NCBI RefSeq assembly: GCF_006874475.1
Contig: NZ_VIRM01000007.1
Span: 1 to 64,000 of the forward strand
Direction: 5' to 3'
Length of the DNA stretch: 64,000 nt
Source of the DNA: Microbispora hainanensis
GTDB lineage: Bacteria > Actinomycetota > Actinomycetes > Streptosporangiales > Streptosporangiaceae
Shown: positions 50,371 to 59,220 of the stretch, piece after piece
Position numbering within the stretch: the first letter of the stretch is position 1
Layout: the number at the start of each line of letters is the position of its first letter
The notes under the pieces: model-generated
Told to the model about the DNA's origin: nothing
Seen by the model: the letters and a program-made list of their open reading frames with translations, nothing else
Database searches by the model: none
Translations under genes and position numbers: made by a program

Positions 50371-51624
50371 ATGACAAGTCGCCTGCACGAACGACAGCAC
50401 GCCCTCGACACCCCGGCGGTGAGACGCCGCGGCCTCGCGGCCCTGCCGCGCGCGGCGGCCTTCTGGCTGGTGGCGGGCACCACCGCCATCCTGCTGTCCG
50501 CTTCGAGCGCGCCGAGCCCCCTCTATCCCGTGTATCAGGCCGAGTTCGGCTTCAGCGCCCTCACGCTGACGGCGATCTTCGCCGTCTACGTGCTCGCACT
50601 GCTGGTCAGCCTGCTCACGGTGGGGCGGCTGTCCGACTTCCTCGGCCGCCGCCCGGTCCTCGCCGTGGCGCTGGTCGCCGAGGCGGCCGCGATGGCCGTC
50701 TTCCTCGGCGCGAACGGCGTCGCCGCCCTTGTCGCCGCCCGTGTCATCCAGGGCCTCGCGACCGGCGCCGCGATCGGTGTGGTCGGTGCGTACCTGCTCG
50801 ACCTGCAACCCGCCGACGGGTCGCGGCTGGGATCGCTCGTCAACGGCGCCGCCACCACCGCGGGCCTGAGCATCGGCACGGTCGGGAGCGGGGTGCTGAT
50901 CGAGTACGCGCCGCACCCCACCCGGCTGATCTTCGTGATTCTCACGGCGGCGTTCGTCGTCCTCGCGATCGTGACGGCGGTGCTGCCCGAGACCGTCGAG
51001 CGGGCTCCCGGCGCCGCCGCCGCGCTGCGCCCGAAGGTGCTCGTCCCCGCGCCGGCCAGGCGCGCGTTCCTGCGCGCGGTCCCGGTCATGCTCTCCACCT
51101 GGATGCTCGGCGGACTGATCTTCTCCGTCGGGGCGTCGCTGCTCGCCGCGGTGCTCGACGAGCACAACCACGCGGCGATCGGCCTCGTCCTCGGCGCGCT
51201 CGCCGCGGTCTCGGCGCTCGTGTCGGTGCTGCTCAGGAACCGCGCGCCGGAGCGCCTCCAGCGCGAGGGAACGCTGCTGCTCCTCCTCGGGACGATCCTG
51301 CTGATCGTCGCCGTGGCATCGGCTTCGCTGCCCCTCTTCGTCGTGGCGGCGCTCGTCGCGGGCGCCGGGTGGGGGCCGGCGTACCTGGGCGCCTTCCGGA
51401 CGGTCAGCCAGCTCGCGGAGCCGCACGAGCGGGCCGCGCTGATCTCGGCGATCTACGTGGTGAGCTACCTGGCGTTCAGCATTCCGGCCTTGATCGCCGG
51501 GATCGCCATCGCCACGCAGGGCCTGCGGGGGACCTCACTGGTCTATGGCGCCGTGGTCGCCGTCGTGGCCGCCGGCACCCTCGTCTACGAGGCGCTGGGC
51601 CGGCGCGAGGCGCTCGCCTCGTGA
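50371..51624 (+). CDS. MFS transporter (12-helix type)
   Basis: This 417-residue protein has about twelve membrane helices, an N-terminal motif APSPLYPVYQAEFGFSALTLTAIFAVYVLALL and motif A as GRLSDFLGRRPVLAVAL. It belongs to the sugar-transporter-like/uncharacterised drug exporters of actinomycetes. The helix 5 segment NGAATTAGLSIGTVGSG is in the position of motif C, which favours export over import. CGGAG precedes ATG. It has an operator palindrome just upstream. It is followed after 102 bp by a dehydrogenase gene. Confidence 0.88.
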   Translation: MTSRLHERQHALDTPAVRRRGLAALPRAAAFWLVAGTTAILLSASSAPSPLYPVYQAEFGFSALTLTAIFAVYVLALLVSLLTVGRLSDFLGRRPVLAVALVAEAAAMAVFLGANGVAALVAARVIQGLATGAAIGVVGAYLLDLQPADGSRLGSLVNGAATTAGLSIGTVGSGVLIEYAPHPTRLIFVILTAAFVVLAIVTAVLPETVERAPGAAAALRPKVLVPAPARRAFLRAVPVMLSTWMLGGLIFSVGASLLAAVLDEHNHAAIGLVLGALAAVSALVSVLLRNRAPERLQREGTLLLLLGTILLIVAVASASLPLFVVAALVAGAGWGPAYLGAFRTVSQLAEPHERAALISAIYVVSYLAFSIPALIAGIAIATQGLRGTSLVYGAVVAVVAAGTLVYEALGRREALAS

Positions 51625-51726
51625 CGGCGGCGGCACAATCGTTCAAGACCGCCGCCGCGCCGTCGGCTACAACGGTCCCCGGCGTGCCGCCGCCGCGGCA
51701 CGGGACGTGAGCGGGGAGGCGAACGG

Positions 51727-52614
51727 ATGGACGTGGGCTTCGTCGGTCTCGGGATCATGGGGCAGCCCATGGCGCTCAACCTGGTCCGGGCCGGAACCCC
51801 CCTCGTGGTGTGGAACCGTACGGCCGCCAGGACCGAGCCGCTGCGCGCCGCGGGCGCGCAGGTGGCGGGCAGCGCGGCCGAGGTGTTCCGGCGGGTGCGG
51901 GTGGTGATCCTCATGCTGGCCGACGAGGCCGCGATCGACGCGGTGCTGGAGCGGGGCACGCCCGCCTTCGCCCGCAACGTCGCGGACCGGGTCGTGGTGC
52001 ACATGGGCACGACCTCCCCCGTCTACTCGGCCGGCCTGGAGGCCGACGTGCTGGCGGCCGGAGGCCGCTACGTCGAGGCGCCGATCTCCGGTTCCCGCGT
52101 GCCCGCCGAGCAGGGGCGGCTGGTGGCGATGCTCGCCGGCCGCCCTGACGCCGTTGAGGAGGTCCGCCCGCTGCTGACGCCGATGTGCGTCAAGACGGTG
52201 GTGTGCGGGCCCGCGCCCAAGGCGCTGCTGACGAAGCTCGCGGTCAACATCTTCCTGATCACGACGGTCACCGGCCTCGCGGAGTCGCTGCACTTCGGCG
52301 AGCGTCAGGGCCTCGACATCGAGCTGCTCGTGGACGTGCTCAACTCGGGCCAGATGGCGAGCGACATCTCGCGGGTGAAGGCGGTCAAGCTGGCCGGGCG
52401 CGACTTCGCCGCCCAGGCCGCCATCGCCGACGTGCTGAAGAACAACCGGCTCATCGCCGAGGCGGCCCGGCGGGCCGGCCTCGCCTCACCGCTGCTGGAC
52501 GTCTGCCATACGCTCTTCGGCGAGACCCTCGCGCTGGGCCACGCCGACCAGGACATGGCCGCCGTCGTCCACGCGATCGAGGCCAGGACGGACGGGGAAG
52601 GAGCACGCCGATGA
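51727..52614 (+). CDS. NAD(P)-dependent beta-hydroxyacid dehydrogenase (HIBADH family)
   Basis: This 295-residue enzyme has the Rossmann start [21 protein letters not shown], the substrate-binding motif [16 protein letters not shown] near residue 118 and the catalytic lysine in [13 protein letters not shown]. The family includes 3-hydroxyisobutyrate dehydrogenase, tartronate semialdehyde reductase and glyoxylate/succinate semialdehyde reductases; the substrate is not defined by sequence. GGGGAGG lies close to ATG. Its stop overlaps the next SDR gene (ATGA), so the two reductases are likely made together and may act in one pathway. Confidence 0.9.
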   Translation: MDVGFVGLGIMGQPMALNLVRAGTPLVVWNRTAARTEPLRAAGAQVAGSAAEVFRRVRVVILMLADEAAIDAVLERGTPAFARNVADRVVVHMGTTSPVYSAGLEADVLAAGGRYVEAPISGSRVPAEQGRLVAMLAGRPDAVEEVRPLLTPMCVKTVVCGPAPKALLTKLAVNIFLITTVTGLAESLHFGERQGLDIELLVDVLNSGQMASDISRVKAVKLAGRDFAAQAAIADVLKNNRLIAEAARRAGLASPLLDVCHTLFGETLALGHADQDMAAVVHAIEARTDGEGARR

Positions 52615-53378
52615 CCTCTCACCCGGTCGTCATCGTCACCGGAGGGACGCGCGGGATCGGCCGGAGCACGGTGCGTCGCCTGTGCGCGGACGGGTTCGGC
52701 GTCGTCTTCACCCACTCCGGCTCCGACGTGGACGCCAAGGCGCTGGAGGACGAGCTCGGCCGCTCCGGCGCCCTCGTCCGCGGCGTACGGCTCGACGTGA
52801 CCGGGGAGGACGCGCCGGAGCGGCTGTTCGAGCTGGCCGAGGCGACCGGAGAGGTCACCGGCCTGGTCAACAACGCGGGGGTGACCAGCAGGATCGGGCC
52901 GTTCACCGGTCTGACCGACGCCGACCTGCGGCGGGTCGTCGATGTGAACCTGGTGGCGCCCGTGCGGCTGTGCCGGGAGGCGGCGCGGCGCTGGACCGCG
53001 GGCGCGTCCGAGCCGGCGACCGCGTCGTCGTCCGGGCGGGTGATCGTGAACGTCTCCTCGGTCGCGTCGCGCACCGGCTCGCCGCACGAGTACGTTGCGT
53101 ACGCCGCGACCAAGGCTGCGGTCGAGACGCTGACCGTGGGCCTGGCCCGCGAGCTCGCCCCGGCCGGCATCCGGGTCAACGCCGTCGCGCCGGGGACGAT
53201 CGACACCACGATCCACGCGCGCTCCGGGGAGCCGGGACGGGCGGAGCGGGTGGCGGCCCGCATCCCGATGGGGCGTCCCGGCAGGCCCGAGGAGATCGCC
53301 GAGGCGGTCGCCTGGCTGCTGTCGGAGCGGGCGTCGTACGTCACCGGCGCCGTGCTCAACGTCGACGGCGGGCTCTGA
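52611..53378 (+). CDS. SDR-family oxidoreductase, FabG-like
   Basis: This 255-residue SDR has TGGTRGIG near residue 10, NNAG, catalytic Ser in VNVSSVAS, Tyr164 and Lys168 in YAATK, and a C-terminus [13 protein letters not shown] typical of tetrameric FabG-like reductases. It uses NAD(P)H. The ATG overlaps the stop of the dehydrogenase gene and follows GGAAGGAG. The substrate is unknown; pairing with a beta-hydroxyacid dehydrogenase suggests reduction or oxidation of a short hydroxy or keto acid or a sugar. Confidence 0.92.
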   Translation: MTSHPVVIVTGGTRGIGRSTVRRLCADGFGVVFTHSGSDVDAKALEDELGRSGALVRGVRLDVTGEDAPERLFELAEATGEVTGLVNNAGVTSRIGPFTGLTDADLRRVVDVNLVAPVRLCREAARRWTAGASEPATASSSGRVIVNVSSVASRTGSPHEYVAYAATKAAVETLTVGLARELAPAGIRVNAVAPGTIDTTIHARSGEPGRAERVAARIPMGRPGRPEEIAEAVAWLLSERASYVTGAVLNVDGGL

Positions 53379-53485
53379 CAGCGGGATCTGACAGCGGGCT
53401 CTGACGGCGTCCTGATTACCGGGCTCGCCAGCCGGACCGGACGCGATCACGGTCCTTGATGTCGGCATCGTGCGAAGATGTCGGG

Positions 53486-54433
53486 ATGCTGTCTCGAATA
53501 GCGCCGGCCGCCGTGGTGGCCGGCGCGACGTTCATGATCATCCCCCAGGCCGAGGCCGCGACGGCCCCGCCCGTGATCCGTTATGCGGGTCTCGGGTCCT
53601 GCCTCCAGTCCGACGGCGGCCGGCATCCCTGCGGCCCGTTGAAGCTCTGGCTGAGCAACGGCCGCGTCGTCCCGCTCCCCAGTGCCCGCAGGACCGTGGC
53701 GGCCGGCGAGTACGTCGTCGCCGGCGTCGTCGCCGTCTCCCAGGACGGCGCCCATGCCGCGTACTTCGCGGGGAAGGACGGCGTGCTCACGATCTGGGCG
53801 GCCGCGACCGGCAAGGTGCGCGAGGTGCCCACCGTGACGTGGCCGGACGACCTCCGGATGGACGCGCTCACCCTCTCCCCTGGTGGCCGGTTCCTCGGCA
53901 TGCGCGGCGTGAACGCCTCCGAGTGGGAGGTGAATCGCGTCGCGGACACGACCACGGGAAAGGTGTTCACCCTGCCGAGGGGATACCAGACCTGGGACTT
54001 CAGCCCGGACGGGAAGCGCATGATGGCGGGCGACAACCGGAGGGCGGTGCTCTACGCGACCGGCACGTGGTCGGTGAAGTTGCGGCGGTCCGTCTACATG
54101 CGGGGTGATCTCGGCCCCGACGGCGTCACCGTGGCCGCCCCGAAGTGGACGAAGACCGGCGGTTCGGTGAAGAACGTGGTCCTCACCCGCAATCTGGCCA
54201 CCGCGAAGAAGAGCAGCATCCCCATCCGGCTCCGCAAGGGCGAGACCGCCCTGACGGCACGCTGGGACAGAGCGGGCCACCTCGACGTGCTGACCCGCTC
54301 CGATCGTCAGGTGGGCGGCGACCTGCGCAGGACGCACACCTGGTATCGGGTGAACCGCACCACGCACCAGCTGCGCAGGCTCGACTCCTTCGTCATCCCG
54401 TCCTCGGTGGGAGGCTACGTCCTCGCCCAGTGA
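53486..54433 (+). CDS. Secreted protein of unknown function with beta-propeller-like repeats
   Basis: This 315-residue protein has a signal peptide (AAVVAGATFMIIPQAEAA) and repeats reminiscent of TolB/WD40 blades: VSQDGAHAAYFAGKDGVLTIW, LSPGGRFLGMRGVN, FSPDGKRMMAGDNRRAVLY. No catalytic motif is visible. I chose ATG at 53486, which begins the signal peptide; an upstream ATG adds ten polar residues. It converges on the AraC gene. The 189-bp gap after it contains a stretch that could encode membrane-protein residues on the minus strand, but no supported gene. Confidence 0.75.
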   Translation: MLSRIAPAAVVAGATFMIIPQAEAATAPPVIRYAGLGSCLQSDGGRHPCGPLKLWLSNGRVVPLPSARRTVAAGEYVVAGVVAVSQDGAHAAYFAGKDGVLTIWAAATGKVREVPTVTWPDDLRMDALTLSPGGRFLGMRGVNASEWEVNRVADTTTGKVFTLPRGYQTWDFSPDGKRMMAGDNRRAVLYATGTWSVKLRRSVYMRGDLGPDGVTVAAPKWTKTGGSVKNVVLTRNLATAKKSSIPIRLRKGETALTARWDRAGHLDVLTRSDRQVGGDLRRTHTWYRVNRTTHQLRRLDSFVIPSSVGGYVLAQ

Positions 54434-54622
54434 CGGCCCGGAAGGGCGCAGCGCGTCGGGCGCGAGCAGCGCCGCGGCCGCGCTCCACACGGCCATCACC
54501 GCGAGGGGCGCGGCACACGCGACGGCGATCGTCCTCCGCGCGGGGCGACAGCGGCGGGCGAGCGTGAACGCGAGCACGAAGGCGAGGAACGCCCCCCAGC
54601 CGATGGAGTGCGACGCCGGTCG

Positions 54623-55480
54623 TCAGGCGAGCGCGGCGGTCCACTTCGCGGGCGTGAGGCCGTAGGCCCGTTTGAACATGCGCGACATGTGGGCCTGGTC
54701 GGCGAAGCCGGCGAGCTGGGCCGCCTCGGCCAGGGGCACGCCGCCGCGCAGCAGCCGGCGGGCCAGGTCGAGTTGCCGCATGGTGCGGAAGCGGGTCGGG
54801 CTGGTGCCGAACGCCTCGCGGAACTGCCGCGCGACCGTCCACCGGTCGAGGCCCGAGACCTGCTCGAACTCCGCGAGCGTGTGCCGCGTCGTCGGGTCGT
54901 CCGCGATCAGGTCGCGCACCCGGGCCAGCGCCTCCAGCGGGAGCGGAGCCCGCCTGCCCGGCCTCGCGGAGGAGTGGTGCACGAGCGTGCGGACCACCCG
55001 GAGTGTGAGCGTCAGCCGTTCGGCCTCGTCCAGCGGCTCGTCGATGTCGCGCAGCCACGCGGCGAGCGCGGGGTCGGCGTCGCGCCGCGCGATCACGGGA
55101 TCGGCGACGAACGGCAGCGGCGCCCCGCCGAGCGCCTCCTGCACGAGGGAGGGATCGAGGTAGATGATCCGGTAGCCGAATCCCTCGTCGGTGCCCGCCA
55201 CACCGTCGTGCGGCTCGTCGGGGTGCAGGACGTGCCACTCCCCCGGCAGGCAGTGCCGCTGCTCACCGCGATAGCGGAACGTCTGCACGCCCCGCAGCGT
55301 CATCCCGATCGCGTACGTGTCGTGGCGGTGCGTGGAGAAGCCCTCGCCGGCGAGCGACGCCTCCAGCCGCTCGATGCCCGCCGCGCCGGAGCCGAACCGC
55401 AGCCGGTGGCCGGGCCCGGTCCCGCCCTCCGGCAGATGCCGGCGCAGGCCCGCGCCGGCGTCCGGTGACTCGTGCCGCAC
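54623..55480 (-). CDS. AraC-family transcriptional regulator
   Basis: This 285-residue regulator has an N-terminal AraC-binding cupin (FSTHRHDTYAIGMTLRGVQTFRYRGEQRHCLPGEWHVLHPDEPHDG) and two C-terminal helix-turn-helix motifs (HTH_18) at about residues 185-280, with TVARQFREAFGTSPTRFRTMRQLDLARRLL and LAGFADQAHMSRMFKRAYGLTPAKW. Regulators of this kind often control a neighbouring LysE or EamA exporter or a catabolic gene; none is present. The start is GTG. It is divergent from the LacI gene, 116 bp away. Confidence 0.92.
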   Translation of the reverse strand: MRHESPDAGAGLRRHLPEGGTGPGHRLRFGSGAAGIERLEASLAGEGFSTHRHDTYAIGMTLRGVQTFRYRGEQRHCLPGEWHVLHPDEPHDGVAGTDEGFGYRIIYLDPSLVQEALGGAPLPFVADPVIARRDADPALAAWLRDIDEPLDEAERLTLTLRVVRTLVHHSSARPGRRAPLPLEALARVRDLIADDPTTRHTLAEFEQVSGLDRWTVARQFREAFGTSPTRFRTMRQLDLARRLLRGGVPLAEAAQLAGFADQAHMSRMFKRAYGLTPAKWTAALA

Positions 55481-55596
55481 GCGCCGAGACTACCGGCGTC
55501 CGCGGCCGTCGTCGGGTCCTGGGGACGGCCTTTGGGCGCGGGAGACGGCGGACGGCGGTTTTGACCCCGGCTCGCCCCACCGATCACGATGGGGGC

Positions 55597-56655
55597 GTGA
55601 ACGAAACCCCTGTTGAGGTGCCCGCGCCGCGTCACGGCCGGGAGCCGGCGCCGAGCATCCGGGACGTCGCGGCGGCGGCGGGCGTGTCCCGGCAGACGGT
55701 GTCCCGGGTGCTCAACGCCTCGCCCAAGGTGAGCGCCGAGACGCGGCGGACCGTCATGGAGGTCATCGAACGGCTGCGCTATCGGCCCAACCGGGTGGCC
55801 CGGGCGCTGGGGACGGGACGGGCGCGGGGCGTGACCGTGGTCACCTCCGACACCATGCTGTACGGCTACGCCTCGACGCTGCAGGGCATCGAGGAGGCGG
55901 CCCGGGTCGAGGGCCTGGCCGTCGGGGTGCGGGTGGTCGAGTCCGACCGGGAGAGCGACGTCCGCAACGCCGCCGACTACGTCAGCGACCCGAGCGCCGG
56001 GGGTGTGATCGTGATCGCGTTCGACGCGGCCGGCATCGCGGTGCTGCGTGCGCTCCCCGAGTCGCTGCCCGCCGCGGCCGCGATCGAGCCCGGCGTGCCC
56101 GTGGTGGGCCGCCCGGCGATCTGCCTCGACGAGCAGCAGGCGTCGGCCGAGGCGACGCGCCACCTGCTGGCCCTGGGGCACCGGACCGTCCACCACGTGG
56201 CCATCCCGTCGGAGTCGGAGCACAACGGACGTCTCGCGGGCTGGCGTCGCGCGCTGGACGAGGCCGGGGCGGCCGTTCCGCCGGTGGTCCCGGCGGGCTG
56301 GGACGTGCGGTCGGCGTACGAGGCGGGGCGGGTGCTGGCCGCGGACTCCGGCGTGACCGCGATCCTGTGCGGCAACGACGACATCGCGCTCGCGGTGCGC
56401 CGCGCCCTGTTCGAGGCGGGCAAGGACGTGCCGGGTGACGTGAGCATCGTGGGCTTCGACGGGGTGCCCGGCTCGGCGTACTGGACGCCGGCGCTCACGA
56501 CGGTGGAGATGGATTTCGCCGGGCTGGGCCGCGCCACGGTGGCGGCGGTGCTGGCCGAGCTCGCCGGGGAGCCGCAGCCGGCCGTGTCGCTGACGCCGCC
56601 GCGACTGGTGGTGCGCGAGTCGACGGCGCCCCCGCGCGCTCACGGGGCGCGGTAA
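55597..56655 (+). CDS. LacI-family transcriptional regulator
   Basis: This 352-residue regulator has the LacI helix-turn-helix and hinge (SIRDVAAAAGVSRQTVSRVLNASPKVSAETRRTVMEVIERLRYRPNRVARAL) at about residues 20-72 and a periplasmic-binding-like sugar domain with the FDGVPGSAYWTPALTTV segment. GTG at 55597 directly precedes the conserved part. It stands before the alpha-galactosidase gene and four palindromes, so it most likely represses the GH36 gene, the importer genes at 59221-62448 and perhaps itself, with release by galactose-containing sugars. The sugar is inferred from the neighbour enzyme. Confidence 0.93.
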   Translation: MNETPVEVPAPRHGREPAPSIRDVAAAAGVSRQTVSRVLNASPKVSAETRRTVMEVIERLRYRPNRVARALGTGRARGVTVVTSDTMLYGYASTLQGIEEAARVEGLAVGVRVVESDRESDVRNAADYVSDPSAGGVIVIAFDAAGIAVLRALPESLPAAAAIEPGVPVVGRPAICLDEQQASAEATRHLLALGHRTVHHVAIPSESEHNGRLAGWRRALDEAGAAVPPVVPAGWDVRSAYEAGRVLAADSGVTAILCGNDDIALAVRRALFEAGKDVPGDVSIVGFDGVPGSAYWTPALTTVEMDFAGLGRATVAAVLAELAGEPQPAVSLTPPRLVVRESTAPPRAHGAR

Positions 56656-56706
56656 CCCAGAACCACGCGCCGCCGCGGCCGCGCTGACGGTCGCTTCGGG
56701 CACGGA

Positions 56707-56742
56707 GCCGGATGTTGTTAACAAGCCGGATGTTGTTAACAA
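56707..56742. promoter_or_regulatory. Duplicated TTGTTAACAA operator
   Basis: Two perfect 18-bp copies of GCCGGATGTTGTTAACAA follow each other; each contains the palindrome TTGTTAACAA (56715-56724 and 56733-56742). They lie after the LacI gene and before the GH36 gene, in the 284-bp region 56656-56939. Confidence 0.6.
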
Positions 56743-56770
56743 GAACGTAACGGGCCCTTCCCCTCGCCGA

Positions 56771-56814
56771 TGTGACCGGTCACACTCGCATTCGTACGGA
56801 TGTGACCGGTCACA
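56771..56814. promoter_or_regulatory. Two TGTGACCGGTCACA palindromes
   Basis: Perfect 14-bp palindromes at 56771-56784 and 56801-56814 are spaced 30 bp apart, close to three helical turns, so they face the same side of the DNA. They end 125 bp before the GH36 start. CRP would need a 6-bp spacer; here it is 4 bp, more like a LacI or GntR-family site. Confidence 0.65.
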
Positions 56815-56939
56815 CGCATGCAGGGGAAGGGTCCGGGCTCGCCCGCCGCCCGCGGCCGTTCTCCCCGCAAGGGCCTCCGTCACGGCCCGCACGCCGTCAT
56901 GACCTCCGGAGAACCCGGCGCGATCGTCAGGAGACGCAG

Positions 56940-59174
56940 TTGAACGCACGGCACACCGAGACCAGCCTGGTGTGGGGGCACTCGGCGTTGCGGGTGGTGA
57001 TCGCCATATCACCCGACGGTGTGGTGAGCATCCGCGAGCTGGGCGCGGGCGACCCGGCGCCGAGGCCGCCCGCGCAGCCTCTCGTGGAGGTGCTGCTGGC
57101 CGGGCAGGGACGGGCGCGGGCCTCCCATCGCTTCTCCGACACCGCCGTCGGCCGCCGCTTCACCTACGTGGGGGCGGAGCAGGTCCGCGACGGGCGGTGG
57201 CACGAGCTGCGGATCACCCTGCGCGACGAGCAGACCGGCCTGGAGGCGCACACGCACCTGCGCTCGGCCGAGGGCGTGCCGGCCGTACGGACCTGGACGA
57301 CGATCAGCAACCGGGGCGTCCGGGAGGCGGTCGTGCTGGGCGTGACCTCGTTCGCCGCCGGGTTCCCGGCCGGCTCGGCCGACGGGCTGGAGGTCCTACA
57401 CGCCGACAGCGAGTGGCTGGGCGAGAGCCGCTGGCGCGTACGCCCGCTGCGCGCGGAGATGGCCGACCTCAACCTGCCGCTGCACGGCCAGGACGGCCGG
57501 GGCCGCCTGGCCGTCACCAGCACGGGCACCTGGTCGACCGGGCAGCACCTGCCCACGGCGGGCCTGCTCGACCCGCACTCCGGCCGGGCCTGGCTGTGGC
57601 AGGTCGAGCACAACGGCCCCTGGCGGTGGGAGGTCGGCGAGCGCAGGGACGGCGTCTACGTCGCACTGCTCGGCCCCACCGACATCGACCACCAGTGGCA
57701 CACCGTCCTCGCTCCCGGCGAGTCGTTCACCACGGTCCCGGCGTCGGTGGCCGTCTCCTCCGCCGGGCCGCACGGTGTCCATGGCGGCCTGCACGGCGTC
57801 CATGGCGGCCTGCACGGCGTCCATGGCGGCCTGCACGGTGTCCATGGCGGCCTGCACGGTGTCCATGGGGGCCTACACGGGGCGGCGGCCGCGCTGACCG
57901 CCCACCGGCGCGCCCTGGTGCGCCCCCATCAGGACCGGACCCGCCTGCCCGTGGTCTTCAACGACTACATGAACACGCTCATGGGCGACCCGACGACCGC
58001 GAAGCTGATCCCGCTGATCGACGCCGCCGCCGAGGCGGGCGCCGAGGTGTTCTGCATCGACGCCGGCTGGTACGACGACGACGGCGACTGGTGGGACAGC
58101 GTGGGCGAGTGGCAGCCGTCCCAGACGCGGTTCCCGCGGGGCATCGAGGAGGTGCTCTCCCACATCCGCGAGCGCGGCATGGTCGCCGGCCTGTGGCTGG
58201 AGCCCGAGGTGATCGGCGTGCGCAGCCCGATGGCCGACAAGCTGCCCGCCCAGGCGTTCCTGCAGCGCGGCGGCACGAGGATCGTGGAGCACGGCCGCTA
58301 TCACCTCGACCTGCGGCATCCGGCCGCCGTCGCCCACCTCGACGAGGTCGTCGACCGGCTCGTGGAGCAGCTCGGCGTGGGCTACTTCAAGCTCGACTAC
58401 AACATCGACCCCGGCGCGGGCACCGACGTCGACGCCGCCAGCCCGGGCGCGGGGCTGCTCGCCTGCAACCGGGCCCACCTGGCGTGGCTGGAGGCGGTCC
58501 TCGACCGCCATCCCGGCCTGATCCTGGAAAACTGCGCCTCCGGCGCGATGCGCATGGACTACGCCCTGCTGTCGCGGATGCAGCTCCAGTCGACCAGCGA
58601 CCAGCAGGATCCCCTGCGGTATCCCCCGATCGCGGTGGCCGCCCCCCTGTCCGTGCTGCCGGAGCAGTCCGCGAGCTGGGCCTATCCCCAGCCGGACATG
58701 GACGACGAGCAGGTCGCCTACAGCCTGTGCACCGGCATGCTGGGCCGCCTCTACCTGTCCGGCCACCTGCCCACCATGACCGCCGCGCAGCGCGAGTCGG
58801 TCAGGGCGGCCGTCGCCGCCTACCGGGGCATCCGCGCCGACCTGGCCGAGGCCGCACCCGTCTGGCCGCTGGGGCTGCCGGGCTGGGCCGACCCCTGGCT
58901 CAGCCTCGGCCTCGCCACCCCGGACCACACGTACGTCGGGGTCTGGTGCCGCACGGACGAACCGGCGGCGGCCTCGCTGTCCCTCCCGCACCTCACCGGG
59001 CGCCCGGTCGGCGTCGAGGTCGTCTACCCCCGCCACCTGCCCGCCTGGGACGGGGAGTGGGACAGAGAGGCGGGCCGGCTCGTCCTCACCAAGCCGATTT
59101 CCGGCCCTTCTGCCCGCATATTGCGCGTTTCACCCGTCTCATCATCCTCGCCCGATTCATCCCTCCCGCTCTGA
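56940..59174 (+). CDS. GH36 alpha-galactosidase
   Basis: This 744-residue enzyme has no signal peptide and is presumably cytosolic. An N-terminal beta-sandwich (residues about 1-270) is followed by the GH36 barrel: LPVVFNDYMNTLMGDPTTAKL, CIDAGWYDDDGDWWDSVGEW, the nucleophile Asp in VGYFKLDYNIDPG, ENCASGAMRMDY and the acid/base Asp in STSDQQD. It removes terminal alpha-galactose from raffinose-type sugars or galactomannan fragments. TTG at 56940 has AGGAG six bases upstream. Between the two domains lies a fivefold HGVHGGL repeat, not a family feature. The importer genes follow 46 bp downstream and probably share the transcript. Confidence 0.93.
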   Translation: MNARHTETSLVWGHSALRVVIAISPDGVVSIRELGAGDPAPRPPAQPLVEVLLAGQGRARASHRFSDTAVGRRFTYVGAEQVRDGRWHELRITLRDEQTGLEAHTHLRSAEGVPAVRTWTTISNRGVREAVVLGVTSFAAGFPAGSADGLEVLHADSEWLGESRWRVRPLRAEMADLNLPLHGQDGRGRLAVTSTGTWSTGQHLPTAGLLDPHSGRAWLWQVEHNGPWRWEVGERRDGVYVALLGPTDIDHQWHTVLAPGESFTTVPASVAVSSAGPHGVHGGLHGVHGGLHGVHGGLHGVHGGLHGVHGGLHGAAAALTAHRRALVRPHQDRTRLPVVFNDYMNTLMGDPTTAKLIPLIDAAAEAGAEVFCIDAGWYDDDGDWWDSVGEWQPSQTRFPRGIEEVLSHIRERGMVAGLWLEPEVIGVRSPMADKLPAQAFLQRGGTRIVEHGRYHLDLRHPAAVAHLDEVVDRLVEQLGVGYFKLDYNIDPGAGTDVDAASPGAGLLACNRAHLAWLEAVLDRHPGLILENCASGAMRMDYALLSRMQLQSTSDQQDPLRYPPIAVAAPLSVLPEQSASWAYPQPDMDDEQVAYSLCTGMLGRLYLSGHLPTMTAAQRESVRAAVAAYRGIRADLAEAAPVWPLGLPGWADPWLSLGLATPDHTYVGVWCRTDEPAAASLSLPHLTGRPVGVEVVYPRHLPAWDGEWDREAGRLVLTKPISGPSARILRVSPVSSSSPDSSLPL
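57771..57875 (+). repeat. In-frame 21-bp repeat (five units) in the GH36 gene
   Basis: Five units of CACGG[TC]GTCCATGGCGGCCTG encode HGVHGGL each. They fall exactly in the linker between the N-terminal sandwich and the catalytic barrel. Copies differ by one or two bases only, so the expansion is recent. Confidence 0.93.
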
Positions 59175-59220
59175 AATCCCGGGCCTGCGGTCCGGGCGCC
59201 CCCAGAAGAGAGATCGACCC

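Noticed and set aside
54434..54622. Minus-strand stretch that reads like a membrane protein (VLAFTLARR..., AAPLAVMAVWSAAAALLAPDAL)
   Set aside because: No credible start with ribosome site, and the frame continues antisense into the secreted-protein gene; it may be the end of a lost exporter gene after AraC, but evidence is too thin.
56771..56814. CRP-type sites
   Set aside because: The TGTGA and TCACA halves are separated by 4 bp, not the 6 bp required by CRP.
57771..57875. CRISPR-like array
   Set aside because: Direct repeats have no spacers and lie in frame within the GH36 gene.
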